A stretch of 52,121 nucleotides of DNA from positions 1-52,121 of the forward strand of contig CAYPCH010000009.1 in the NCBI GenBank assembly GCA_964409165.1, written 5' to 3'. This DNA comes from CAYPCH01 sp964409165. GTDB taxonomy: Bacteria; Bacillota; Clostridia; Acetivibrionales; Acetivibrionaceae. Within the stretch, counting starts at the first letter, position 1. Each line of letters opens with the position of its first letter. A program made the position numbers and the translations under genes. The notes below the pieces were generated by a model. The model saw only the letters and a list, made by a program, of their open reading frames with translations, did no database searches and was not told the DNA's origin. Below, piece after piece: positions 23,621 to 32,638 of this stretch.

Positions 23621-26600
23621 CTAAGTAGTTTTCTCAAAACGAAACCAGCCAAAATCAAAGTTACATCCCGGCAGGAATATAAAGGTCACTTTTTGTAACC
23701 CTGTTATTCTCTCAATATCAAACGCACGCTCTTCGTAGATATCTGACTTCGGAAATTCTATCATTTGCATACTTCCGCCGTCAATACTGCCAAATCGTAT
23801 TTGAATGGTATTTTTATCGATATGCGATCTTCCATAAATGATAATCCTTTTTGCACCTTCATTTGTGAAATCAATATTATTAAACTCAACAGAAACATTA
23901 TTTCCTATATCCTCAATGCTACTGTCGGTTATTTTATATCTATCTCCATAAATACTGTCGCATTCTTTAACCATATTTTTTTCAAAAGCTCTATTCTTCT
24001 TTTTAAATGAAAACCCTTTGATATGCACCTTCTGATGAAGTACAAAACAAATTGTGGTAACACCCTGAAGTCTTTTTGACAAACGGTAGGTTTCTTCTTG
24101 GTATACATTCCACTTTGTTTCTTTTTGGTAAATTACATCAGCTAAAAGTAAACTTCCTTCTTTATCAGGAATGCCTTCCCAAATCTTAACATAATATTTT
24201 TCATTTGTTAATGCGAATATGGGAATGGTTATTGTATCAGAACCATAAGACCCAAAATCAATACCATAAAAACCTATCTGGGTTTCACCATCTCTACTTG
24301 TCGCAATTCCTTTTTCGTTTCCATTTCCAATTTCACCTTTACAATAATCATATAGTCCTGCACAAATAAATCCATAGGGATCTTTGTACGCTATACCAAG
24401 ACCCACTGCCTTAAATTCAAGTTGAGATATTAACCTGATCTTGCTGCTACCGTTCCTACTAGAACAACGAAGGCGGAATTCACCATCACTTAAGGCTGTC
24501 AGTCTTGCTTTTTGACCTAATGCTTCTACTTGCGCAATGTTAGACGCAATTCCTGCATCATCTGTTACGCTCCACTCAATTTGACTGTAAGATGCATTTT
24601 CGGGATATAATCTTGCATGCACAACCATATCTTTCATTGTTTCATCAAACACCTGACCTGAATCGCTGATAATTTCAATCTTACGTAGAGGTATTTCTTC
24701 ATAGCTACCCAAAACACAGGGAAGTTCATGGCTTTTTGTACATGCAGAAATTCCCTCTAAAATTCCATTCTCCGATGGATAGGATTCAAATTCCACAGCA
24801 CAGCTCTCCAGTCCTTTTGAAGATACTTCTATCCAAACCTTTCCAGGTGATAATGTTGCTCCTATAATGACCATTAGTTTTCCATTGAACAATCTTCTGC
24901 TCAAACCCTTATACTGATCATAATCCGTACTGTCACCATTATCGAGTCCTATTAATCGCCCTTCGCTAGTAACATGGACACTCACCCGGTTATTTGCATT
25001 CTCAACGGGATTGCCACATTCATCCATCATTGATATTTCAATAAAAATTAAATCCAAACCGTTAGCAATAAGTTTTTCCTTGTCTGCCTCAAGACAAATC
25101 CGCTTAGGCTCCCCAAAGGATTTTCTTATATCGGTTGCAATAATTTTCCCTGCTTCATCATATGCTATCGCTTTTATTTCACCTTTTTCATAAGGTAGCT
25201 TCCACAAGCCGATAAGCTGGTCTCCATTTTCACAGTCAATTTTGTAAAATCCTATTGAGGCACCATTAAATTGCAACTCAATTACAGGCGCATTAGAGCA
25301 TACACGAACATCAATAATCTGTCCTTTATTAAAATCCCAATATGGAAAAATGTGAACCATCGGATTTGTTTTGTAATGGGTCCATGCTGCTTGATAGATG
25401 TAATAGGAGTCCTTCTTGAAGCCAGCTGTATCAATCTGTCCGAAATAAGAATTCTTTGTATGATAGGGGGTAGGTTCTCCGATATAATCAAACCCCGTCC
25501 ATATAAACTGTCCAAGTGAGAAGGGCATATCTCTTTGTACCAGAATACATGCTTGTGCTGACTTTGCTCCCCAACTAGTCGAACTATTGCCTAGAGCTGA
25601 GCATTGTTCGTCATCCTCTGCAAGAATTGATTTTTCAAAGGGAAAATGGTAGACCCCCCTGCTTTGGACTACAGCACCCGTCTCACTGCCATAAATAATC
25701 CAGTCTGGATGTTCCTCATGATGCTTTTTATAATACTTTTCCGCATAATTATATCCAACAACCTTAACGATATCAGCACATTTTTGGGCATTTTCCCAGG
25801 GCATATAATTTGATCCAATGGTAACCCTTGCATTTTCTTTGGGATCATATTTCAGAACTTCTTCCATAAGCATTTTTGTTACTTCCTGTCCTCTGTCACA
25901 TACGTGTGTATCATAAATCTCATTCCCAATACTCCACATTATTAGACTTGGATGATTCCGATCCCTCATCACCCAACTCTTTATATCTTCAGCCGCATAT
26001 TCTTTAAAAAACCTCGCATAATCGTAAGGAGTTTTTGACCTCTCCCACACATCAAAAGCTTCAGAAACAACAAATATGCCCATTTCGTCAGCCAAATCCA
26101 TAAGCTCCGGTGCAGGCATATTATGAGCCGTCCGTACTGCGTTTACACCCATTTCCTTCAACATTGCCAACCTTCTTCTCAAAGCTGTTTTATTAAACGC
26201 AGCACCTAAAGCTCCTAAATCATGATGCTCACAAACCCCATTCAATTTCATCCTTGTTCCGTTTATTACAAAACCTTGTTTAGGGTCAAAAACAACTTCC
26301 CTGAACCCTATATTATGTGATATAGACTCTATTAACTTTGTATCCTGATTTGTATCAAAAATATGCAATCGGGTTACAAGCTGATAAAGGTTAGGAGCAT
26401 TCGTACTCCATAATAAAGGATTTTCCATAAACAATGTTTGCTCATTATGTATTATTCCTGAACCGGGTTGCACCGATGAGCAGTGACCCTTATGCGAAAT
26501 ATCCTGTCCATCTGGTGAAACAAAACTCTCTGAAGTTGCAATGAATTGACCTTTATAAAGAAGTGTATGTGAGATTTGCACCTTCTGGAATATCTCGATA

Positions 26601-27175
26601 TCTGTACCGATTTCCAACTGCCATCCATTATCTTTTTGTTTGGTTGTTATGTAAATTCCGTCAGTTATAATATGATTTGTTTCTCTTTGCTTCAGCCATA
26701 CATTACGGTATATTCCGGCGCCCGAATACCATCTGCTGTTAGGGCTTTGGTACACAACTTTCATAAGAACCTCGTTTTCACCATCCACCAATGCATCTGT
26801 TATTTCATGCTCAAAAGTAGAATATCCGTATTTCCATTCTCCTGCAAATTGTTGGTTCACATAGAGATAAGAATCCATATATACCCCGTCAAAACACAAA
26901 AAAACCTGCTTATTCGAGCCATTTCCTGAAAGGAAATCCGGCAAAAGACTTTGGGACTCGATGTCCCGAAGCTTTTTATTCGAGCCATTTCCTTTTATGT
27001 ATGTAAACCTCTTACGATACCAACCAATACTATTTTTATAGAGATTTAATGTGTCATATATAAGCCAGTCATGGGGTATATCCACCGATTCAAACTTCAA
27101 ATCACTGACAGATTCAGTTTCAAGAGTACTTTTCGCAAATTCCCATCCATCATTAAAAAGTCTTTTATTATTCAT
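23621..27175 (-). CDS. GH2 beta-galactosidase-type enzyme with C-terminal CBM6-like modules
   Basis: 1184 residues. GH2 sugar-binding domain (~5-160), immunoglobulin-like domain, then TIM barrel with acid/base Glu419 (WSIGNEIYDTH) and nucleophile Glu498 (IIYGSETGAVVQSRG). Next is a DUF4982-like region (~635-700, YWDFNKGQIIDVRV), an invasin/fibronectin-like domain and two CBM6-like beta domains at the C-terminus (ending NFDFGWFRFEK). No signal peptide. The domain order is that of bacterial GH2 beta-galactosidases, but substrate is not fixed by sequence. Residues 62-89 carry a 22-residue duplication-type insertion between beta strands (GNGSNK repeated). The start overlaps the end of the regulator gene by 8 bases. 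Confidence 0.87.
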   Translation of the reverse strand: MNNKRLFNDGWEFAKSTLETESVSDLKFESVDIPHDWLIYDTLNLYKNSIGWYRKRFTYIKGNGSNKKLRDIESQSLLPDFLSGNGSNKQVFLCFDGVYMDSYLYVNQQFAGEWKYGYSTFEHEITDALVDGENEVLMKVVYQSPNSRWYSGAGIYRNVWLKQRETNHIITDGIYITTKQKDNGWQLEIGTDIEIFQKVQISHTLLYKGQFIATSESFVSPDGQDISHKGHCSSVQPGSGIIHNEQTLFMENPLLWSTNAPNLYQLVTRLHIFDTNQDTKLIESISHNIGFREVVFDPKQGFVINGTRMKLNGVCEHHDLGALGAAFNKTALRRRLAMLKEMGVNAVRTAHNMPAPELMDLADEMGIFVVSEAFDVWERSKTPYDYARFFKEYAAEDIKSWVMRDRNHPSLIMWSIGNEIYDTHVCDRGQEVTKMLMEEVLKYDPKENARVTIGSNYMPWENAQKCADIVKVVGYNYAEKYYKKHHEEHPDWIIYGSETGAVVQSRGVYHFPFEKSILAEDDEQCSALGNSSTSWGAKSAQACILVQRDMPFSLGQFIWTGFDYIGEPTPYHTKNSYFGQIDTAGFKKDSYYIYQAAWTHYKTNPMVHIFPYWDFNKGQIIDVRVCSNAPVIELQFNGASIGFYKIDCENGDQLIGLWKLPYEKGEIKAIAYDEAGKIIATDIRKSFGEPKRICLEADKEKLIANGLDLIFIEISMMDECGNPVENANNRVSVHVTSEGRLIGLDNGDSTDYDQYKGLSRRLFNGKLMVIIGATLSPGKVWIEVSSKGLESCAVEFESYPSENGILEGISACTKSHELPCVLGSYEEIPLRKIEIISDSGQVFDETMKDMVVHARLYPENASYSQIEWSVTDDAGIASNIAQVEALGQKARLTALSDGEFRLRCSSRNGSSKIRLISQLEFKAVGLGIAYKDPYGFICAGLYDYCKGEIGNGNEKGIATSRDGETQIGFYGIDFGSYGSDTITIPIFALTNEKYYVKIWEGIPDKEGSLLLADVIYQKETKWNVYQEETYRLSKRLQGVTTICFVLHQKVHIKGFSFKKKNRAFEKNMVKECDSIYGDRYKITDSSIEDIGNNVSVEFNNIDFTNEGAKRIIIYGRSHIDKNTIQIRFGSIDGGSMQMIEFPKSDIYEERAFDIERITGLQKVTFIFLPGCNFDFGWFRFEKTT
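26910..26993. repeat. In-frame palindromic insertion with 18-base direct repeats inside GH2
   Basis: TTATTCGAGCCATTTCCT occurs at 26910-26927 and again at 26976-26993, exactly 66 bases apart. The 48 bases between hold GGGAC-TCGAT-GTCCC, and ATTTCC-TGAAA-GGAAAT spans the left junction, so the unit is full of dyads. It adds 22 codons to GH2 without a stop or frameshift. Confidence 0.8.
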
Positions 27176-28265
27176 GACCGTCCCCCAATTGTCTTACCGA
27201 ATCACGCACTATCAGCTTTGGCTCGAACAAAATGTTCTTACCCTTTTCTCCATTCAGCATTGACAATAAAAGCTTGGCTGCCGCTTCACCCAACTCTTCA
27301 GCAGGATGGGCAACGCTTGTGAGCGAACATACTTTTGCCAGTTCAGAGTTGTCAATGCCGATTACAGAGAAATCCTCAGGTACATTTCTTCCAATTTGTC
27401 GGAGAAAACCAATAAGCATCATCGCTACTGAGTCGTTATAGCATAATGCTGCTGTAGATGTTGACAGACACTCTGAAAACTGGTTGGAAAGCAGTGCAGG
27501 TATCATGCTTTGCATTGAATACCAACATATCCGGTCTTCCTGAATAGGTATCTCATGATTCGTAAGCGCCTTAACGTAACCAAGATAACGCAAGTGTGCC
27601 TGACGATTATTATGCGGGAACACTCCCATAATATTCCGGTGCCCCATGCTGAGCAGGTGCTGTGTGGCCACATATCCTGCCTTTACGTCGTCAAGTGCAA
27701 TATATGGAATGGACAGTTCAGGATAAAAAGAATCAATAAATACAAGTGGCACACCTCTTTGAATAATTGTATGATACAAATCCACATTTACACAGGGCAA
27801 AGCGCTCCTGGTGGGTTCAACAATCAACCCATGCACCCGTCTGTCCATCATGTGCTGCAACGCCCTTGTTTCACCCGCAACCAGATTATTGGTGGATCCC
27901 ATCTGTAGTGCATAACCGCTTTGAGAAAATACACTCTCGATACTTCTGATGATGCTTGGAAAGATATAGTTGTCCATATAAGTAGAAATTAACCCCAGGG
28001 TCATCGAAGGACTGTCCAATTCAACTAAATTGGGGCTTCTGTCGGGCTTGCATAAAGAAATGTAGGTGCCACTACCCTGAATACGGATGATATGACCCAA
28101 CTGTTCGAGCATTTCCAACGCGCGCCGCACAGTCTGACGGGAACAACCAAACTTTTTGCCTAGTTCGGCTTCCGACAGTAACTTGTCATTAGGTCGAAAT
28201 TCCCCTGCTAAAATCTGTTCCTTTGTCCATTTTACAATATTCATATACTTGGGGGTACTTTTCAT
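27168..28265 (-). CDS. GntR/LacI-type transcriptional repressor (AraR-like)
   Basis: 365 residues. The N-terminal GntR winged helix (~8-72) contains LLSEAELGKKFGCSRQTVRRALEMLEQLGHIIRIQGSGTYI. The rest is a LacI/periplasmic-binding-type effector domain (LGLISTYMDNYIFPSIIRSIESVF, IPYIALDDVKAGYVATQHLLSMGH, DFSVIGIDNSELAKVCSLTSVAHP). This combination is that of AraR-family repressors. AGAGAGGGAT ribosome site. Its own promoter carries a palindrome over the -35 (28405-28418), indicating autoregulation. It overlaps the GH2 gene downstream and is divergent from an ABC transporter, so it probably controls both. The effector sugar is unknown. Confidence 0.9.
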   Translation of the reverse strand: MKSTPKYMNIVKWTKEQILAGEFRPNDKLLSEAELGKKFGCSRQTVRRALEMLEQLGHIIRIQGSGTYISLCKPDRSPNLVELDSPSMTLGLISTYMDNYIFPSIIRSIESVFSQSGYALQMGSTNNLVAGETRALQHMMDRRVHGLIVEPTRSALPCVNVDLYHTIIQRGVPLVFIDSFYPELSIPYIALDDVKAGYVATQHLLSMGHRNIMGVFPHNNRQAHLRYLGYVKALTNHEIPIQEDRICWYSMQSMIPALLSNQFSECLSTSTAALCYNDSVAMMLIGFLRQIGRNVPEDFSVIGIDNSELAKVCSLTSVAHPAEELGEAAAKLLLSMLNGEKGKNILFEPKLIVRDSVRQLGDGHE

Positions 28266-28389
28266 AGTATTAATCCCTCTCTTTTATATTGTTCACAAAA
28301 GTGGAAACTATATTTCGCCTTTCCTAAAGAAATTGAATTGCGATACAAAATCTTTATCGCATTTAATATAGTCGTTTCTACTGGATTTA

Positions 28390-28418
28390 ATTATATCAAT
28401 TAAGTTGTATAAATACAA
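28390..28418 (-). promoter_or_regulatory. Promoter and AraR-like operator for the regulator-GH2 operon
   Basis: Minus-strand TTGTAT (28418-28413), 17 bases, TATAAT (28395-28390) is a near-perfect sigma-A promoter. The inverted repeat TTGTAT-AA-ATACAA (28405-28418) covers the -35 box. Its TTGTA..TACAA form resembles AraR operators. Confidence 0.65.
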
Positions 28419-28429
28419 GTCCATCAAAC

Positions 28430-28441
28430 TTGTAATTACAA
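28430..28441. promoter_or_regulatory. Second AraR-like palindrome
   Basis: TTGTAATTACAA is a perfect 12-base palindrome centred 24 bases from the first operator. Such spacing would allow paired binding on nearly the same DNA face. Confidence 0.5.
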
Positions 28442-28534
28442 TTTTGATTTATATGTCCAAAACCGCATCTTTGTTTTGTGCATTATGCATAAATTTACGC
28501 TAAAAATCATAAGTTTAATTAGCAGTATTGTAAT

Positions 28535-28568
28535 TTGTATTGACAAGTATTGGACAGTATGATACTCT
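28535..28568 (+). promoter_or_regulatory. Promoter and operator-like repeat for the ABC operon
   Basis: TTGACA (28540-28545), 17 bases, TACTCT (28563-28568) is a plausible sigma-A promoter. TTGTATTGACAA (28535-28546) is an inverted repeat over the -35. It lies ~125 bases before the first permease gene. Confidence 0.5.
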
Positions 28569-28692
28569 TTCTTTGAGTTTATCCTAAGAAATGTAGAGTT
28601 GTATTAATAACAAATACAATTTTTCTTTTATAGATATATATGTTCTGTTTTCTGTTTTTAGGAGAACAAATAAAGAGCAAAGGGGAGCAACA

Positions 28693-29658
28693 GTGAAAAC
28701 AATTATTTTAAAACCTCTTTTTTCAAAGCCATTACCAAAAAAGACACAAAAAACTCTAAACTATTTAAAAAAATATTGGACACTATATCTTTTACTGGTT
28801 TTGCCTATTGTATATTTCTTGATTTTCAAATACATACCGATGGTGTATATTCAAACAGCTTTCAAGAAGTACAGCCTTATTAAAAGTGTTTGGGAAATGC
28901 CGTTGGCTGACAATCACGGCTTTGAATACTTCATCAAGGCCTTCTCCAACCGTGATTTCATACGTGCACTGCGTAACACCCTCACACTTAACCTGCTTGA
29001 TCTGGTGATTGGTTTTCCAGCTCCGATTATACTGGCAATACTGCTCAATGAGATCAAGTCTAAAATGTTCAAGCGTGTTACCCAGACCATTGGATATATG
29101 CCACATTTTCTTTCATGGGTTATTATTTCAGGTTTGGCACTTCAGCTCTTCGCTCCTAGTAACGGACTTGTAAACATTATGTTGGACCGATTTGGCTTTG
29201 ATACCATTCCTTTTCTCAATAGTCCTACACATTGGATAGGAACCTATATACTTCTTGGAATCTGGCAGAGCGTAGGTTGGAACGCTATTATATATTTGGC
29301 AGCCATTACAGCTATCAATCCTGAACTGTATGAAGCCGCCTCAATTGACGGTGCAGGACGCTTAAGAAAGATATGGCATGTAACATTACCCGGTTTACGA
29401 CCAACCATAGTTGTTTTGCTCATTATGAGTCTCGGTCGCATTCTCGGTAGCGATTTTGACCGTCCATATGCTTTGACAAACTCTCTGGTAAAAAGCGTAT
29501 CTGACGTTATCGCCACATTTGTATATACAAACGGTATACGTGGTTTGCAATTTTCTTTGACAGCCGCCGTAGGATTATTTCAATCTGTTATATGTGTTAT
29601 ATTCCTGTTTCTTGCAAATACAATTTCAAAAAAGCTTGGTGAAAGAGGTATTTTTTAG
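28693..29658 (+). CDS. Sugar ABC transporter permease, LplB-type
   Basis: 321 residues with six membrane segments. The N-terminus carries the LplB/YteP pattern (YWTLYLLLVLPIVYFLIFKYIPMVYIQTAFKKY). The EAA loop reads YEAASIDGAGRLRKIWHVTLPGLRPT (~210-235), which contacts the ATPase. The start is GTG at 28693 with AGGGGAG upstream. It is followed by a YtcP-type permease and a lipoprotein; no ATPase gene is nearby, as usual for CUT1 importers that share an ATPase such as MsmX. Substrate is probably an oligosaccharide linked to the neighbouring GH2 enzyme (inference). Confidence 0.92.
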   Translation: MKTIILKPLFSKPLPKKTQKTLNYLKKYWTLYLLLVLPIVYFLIFKYIPMVYIQTAFKKYSLIKSVWEMPLADNHGFEYFIKAFSNRDFIRALRNTLTLNLLDLVIGFPAPIILAILLNEIKSKMFKRVTQTIGYMPHFLSWVIISGLALQLFAPSNGLVNIMLDRFGFDTIPFLNSPTHWIGTYILLGIWQSVGWNAIIYLAAITAINPELYEAASIDGAGRLRKIWHVTLPGLRPTIVVLLIMSLGRILGSDFDRPYALTNSLVKSVSDVIATFVYTNGIRGLQFSLTAAVGLFQSVICVIFLFLANTISKKLGERGIF

Positions 29659-29697
29659 TACAGGACTGCTGCATAACTAAAGGGGAGGATATTAAGC

Positions 29698-30570
29698 ATG
29701 ATTAGATCAAAAAGCGAAAGATTGGGAGACTATATTATTAGTTTTGTTTGTTTCTTATTTATTTTGGCATGTTTATTGCCAGTGCTCAGTGTATTGGCTC
29801 GGTCCCTCAGTTCACCTGAAGCTCTGATCCGCAATCAGGTTTCGTTTTGGCCTGTTGGCTTTAACTTTGATGCTTATTATCAGGTACTCAGTGATTCAAA
29901 GTACACCTGGTCCCTTATTTGGACTGCAATTCTAACCATCATATGTACCATTGTGTCCATGGTAATGACAACTATATGCGCTTATCCTCTGACATATGAT
30001 AAACTCAAGGGACGTCGCGTTATAAATATTTTAATAATTTTCACCATGTACTTTAGTGCGGGCACAATTCCAAACTATTTGTTGTTCAATGATCTAAAAT
30101 TAATCAATCATCCTTTGGTACTGATAATTCCTTCGTGTTTGAGTGTGTTTTACATGATCATAATGCGAAGTTTTATGCAGAATATACCTGAAAGTATACG
30201 CGAATCAGCAGAGATAGACGGTGCTGGGCCAATCCGTATACTTGTAAGTATATACCTGCCACTGTCTACTTCCGTTCTTGCTACTCTCGCACTCTTTTAC
30301 GCAGTCGGACGTTGGAATGGTTTTTCCGATGCTCTTATGTATATGAACGGTAACGAAAAATATTATCCCATACAGTTGTTGCTGTATAATATTATCAACA
30401 GTATCTCTCAAGTTGAGACACTTAGTCCTGGTGATACTATTCCTCCCGGAGTTTCTGATACCCTCAAAAATGCAACTGTTATGTTTGCTACTATTCCAAT
30501 CCTGTGTATTTATCCGTGGCTTCAAAGATATTTTATCCACGGTGTGACATTAGGTGCGGAAAAGGGTTAA
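29698..30570 (+). CDS. Sugar ABC transporter permease, YtcP-type
   Basis: 290 residues with six membrane segments, of the CarB/YtcP class that pairs with LplB-type permeases. EAA motif: IRESAEIDGAGPIRILVSIYLPLS (~165-188). The C-terminus PWLQRYFIHGVTLGAEKG is characteristic of the family. An AGGGGAGG ribosome site precedes the ATG. It lies 39 bases after the first permease, in the same operon. Confidence 0.92.
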   Translation: MIRSKSERLGDYIISFVCFLFILACLLPVLSVLARSLSSPEALIRNQVSFWPVGFNFDAYYQVLSDSKYTWSLIWTAILTIICTIVSMVMTTICAYPLTYDKLKGRRVINILIIFTMYFSAGTIPNYLLFNDLKLINHPLVLIIPSCLSVFYMIIMRSFMQNIPESIRESAEIDGAGPIRILVSIYLPLSTSVLATLALFYAVGRWNGFSDALMYMNGNEKYYPIQLLLYNIINSISQVETLSPGDTIPPGVSDTLKNATVMFATIPILCIYPWLQRYFIHGVTLGAEKG

Positions 30571-30673
30571 TAAATACTCGGGAGTTACCAGAAGTTTAGG
30601 AACTATCTCCACTCCACTTGCTATTATTAAGATTTTACTGCTTAGAATGGTTTGAAATGTTTTTGAATTGGGA

Positions 30674-30694
30674 TTTAGACGCAATGCGTCTAAA
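30674..30694. promoter_or_regulatory. Perfect 10-bp stem-loop before the binding-protein gene
   Basis: TTTAGACGCA and TGCGTCTAAA flank a single A, giving a perfect dyad 22 bases before the lipoprotein ATG. As RNA it would need to open a few pairs to form a loop. It could stabilise or separate the downstream mRNA from the permease part, or be a protein site. Confidence 0.45.
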
Positions 30695-30716
30695 AATAAA
30701 TGTAAGGGGGATTAAA

Positions 30717-32372
30717 ATGAAAAAGTTAATTTCTATTTTACTCGTTTGTATAATGGTGGGTACAATGTTGGCAGGTTGCAATACTGAAAGCAATAATAAT
30801 CAACCTGACCCTACTTCGCCTGCTTCAAACGAAAATGAACAAACTGCTGAAATTGTTGACGGAAAGTTCGTTAACACAAGATCCATCACCGTTGAGATAT
30901 ATGATCGCGGTAACGATGGAGGGTCGGATCCGACTAATAACGCGTACACCAACTTTATCAAAGAGGGAATGCTTCGTGACCATAACGTAAAAGTTGAGTT
31001 TGTGAAAGTACCTCGTTGGACCGAGGTTGAGCAAATGAACAATCTGCTTGCTGCAAACAAAGCACCGGATGTTTGTGTAACTTACAGCTACCCGACAGTA
31101 CAGACTTATGCCAATATGGGCGGGATAGTAGATTTGAATCCATACTTAGATGAATATAAGGATTTACTGCCCAACCTGTGGAATTTGCTCGGTGACCATA
31201 ACATTTACTATAATCAGGATCCTGACAAAAAAACAGTATGGGCATTAGAAGCAGTTTTATTTCAGAATAAGCGTGTCAACACTTTTGTACGTGAGGATTG
31301 GTTAAAGGCACTTGAAATTCCTGAGCCTACAAATATTCAAGAATTTGAGAATATGCTCAAGGCATTCAAAGCTAACGCTTCTAAATTACTAGGCGCCGAT
31401 GCTAACAAAATGATTCCTTTTTCCATTGGTTCTGATGTAGGCTGGCGTGCTGATACCATGTTAAATTCCTTCGTGCCTGGCGACTATTCGGATAAAGACA
31501 TGTATGTTAATGGCTTCGATGATAGAAGAATGCTTTGGCCCGGTTATAAAGATGGTATCAAAAAGCTCAACCAATGGTATAATGAAGGTCTTATATGGAG
31601 CGATTTTGCACTTTATAAACAAGGCGACAAAACAGAAGATAATCTTATAAAATCAGGCTACGTTGGCGCTTTTATTCATAACTGGGATTATCCTTACCGT
31701 GATGGTGATAATGGTATTACTGCCAACCTAAAGAGCTTAGTTGGTCCTGATGCTGCATTTATTGCTGTTGACACTTTTAAGAATGACAAAGGTGAATATA
31801 AGAAGTATCTCAGTCCTCCTGTAGACCGTAAAGTATTTTTACCAGCAACAAATAAAGAGCCTCTTGCTTCCTTATTGTATCTTGACTGGATTTCAAAACT
31901 TGAGAACCGTTCATACCTTCAGATTGGGGACGAAGGTGTTACTCATGAAAAACTTGAGGACAGATCAATTAAACTTTTAGCTGCAAAAGGCGATAGTATA
32001 ATGAATTCTCCGAACAATATTGACTATACTATTACTATTAATGGTTTAGACCTTGGAGATCCTGATTTGACTCTCAAATCCATTGCTAACGGCTATGCAG
32101 GCGTTGATTCCAGATTAGTTGCAAAAGCATATGAAGTTGCAAGTAATGACGCTTATGTCGGTAAACGTGTTTCTGCGGGACCGATTAATTCTGAAGAGGG
32201 ACAGGGACCTGCACTCAAAGAAAAGCGTGATGCTATGCTTCCACAGGCTGTTACTGCAAAAACTGATAAATTTGACGCAATATTTGACAGCGGCTTACAG
32301 GATTATCTCACTTCAGGCGGTCAGGCGATAATTGATGAACGTAAAGCAGCCTATGAAAAATATTACGAATAA
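30717..32372 (+). CDS. Extracellular sugar-binding lipoprotein of ABC transporter
   Basis: 551 residues from the ATG at 30717, which has AAGGGGG upstream; an open frame reaches back to 30618 but without a ribosome site. Type II signal peptide with lipobox LAGC (Cys at ~residue 20), then a long LplA/YtcQ-type solute-binding domain (VCVTYSYPTVQTYANMGGIVDLNPYLDEYKDLLP, FVREDWLKALEIPEPTNIQEFENML, FSIGSDVGWRADTML). Family members of this size bind oligosaccharides. Last gene of the 28693-32372 operon, followed by a strong terminator. Confidence 0.9.
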   Translation: MKKLISILLVCIMVGTMLAGCNTESNNNQPDPTSPASNENEQTAEIVDGKFVNTRSITVEIYDRGNDGGSDPTNNAYTNFIKEGMLRDHNVKVEFVKVPRWTEVEQMNNLLAANKAPDVCVTYSYPTVQTYANMGGIVDLNPYLDEYKDLLPNLWNLLGDHNIYYNQDPDKKTVWALEAVLFQNKRVNTFVREDWLKALEIPEPTNIQEFENMLKAFKANASKLLGADANKMIPFSIGSDVGWRADTMLNSFVPGDYSDKDMYVNGFDDRRMLWPGYKDGIKKLNQWYNEGLIWSDFALYKQGDKTEDNLIKSGYVGAFIHNWDYPYRDGDNGITANLKSLVGPDAAFIAVDTFKNDKGEYKKYLSPPVDRKVFLPATNKEPLASLLYLDWISKLENRSYLQIGDEGVTHEKLEDRSIKLLAAKGDSIMNSPNNIDYTITINGLDLGDPDLTLKSIANGYAGVDSRLVAKAYEVASNDAYVGKRVSAGPINSEEGQGPALKEKRDAMLPQAVTAKTDKFDAIFDSGLQDYLTSGGQAIIDERKAAYEKYYE

Positions 32373-32445
32373 GACAGGGAGACGGTTATCTTGTCTTTCC
32401 CTAAGACAATAAAATAATAGAGTTTTAAGTTTTTAAAAGAAATAC

Positions 32446-32478
32446 AATCAAACCACTAGCTTAGCTGGTGGTTTGATT
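32446..32478 (+). terminator. Terminator of the ABC operon
   Basis: A 15-base arm (32446-32460) pairs with 32464-32478 with a single mismatch and a TTA loop, centred on CCAC/GTGG. It lies ~75 bases after the lipoprotein stop. The T tract after it is short (TTTGTCC). Confidence 0.65.
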
Positions 32479-32638
32479 TGTCCTATAAGGGCATGGCTCT
32501 TTTGCCTTTTGGGAAGTCTTGTAATTAAACACCTTGTAATTAAACACTGGGTTTCTCTATAAATAATTTTCGTCATATCAGACACATTATTTAGTATTTA
32601 TCAAGCTCAGACAAGAGAAACATCCCCCTTGTCTGAGT

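Larger units (their letters stand above)
28266..28692. other. Divergent control region of regulator/GH2 and ABC operons
   Basis: About 430 bases without a gene. It holds the minus-strand promoter-operator at 28390-28418, a palindrome at 28430-28441 and a plus-strand promoter-operator at 28535-28568. Further half-sites (AACAAATACAA) occur near 28608. Confidence 0.65.

Noticed and set aside
23585..23640. Short imperfect repeats (AGTAGTTTTCTC) around the GH2 stop
   Set aside because: Only three degenerate copies, no stem-loop and no clear role.
30618..30716. Extended N-terminus of the binding lipoprotein
   Set aside because: The 33 extra codons would bury the lipoprotein signal peptide and lack a ribosome site. 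The ATG at 30717 has AAGGGGG.
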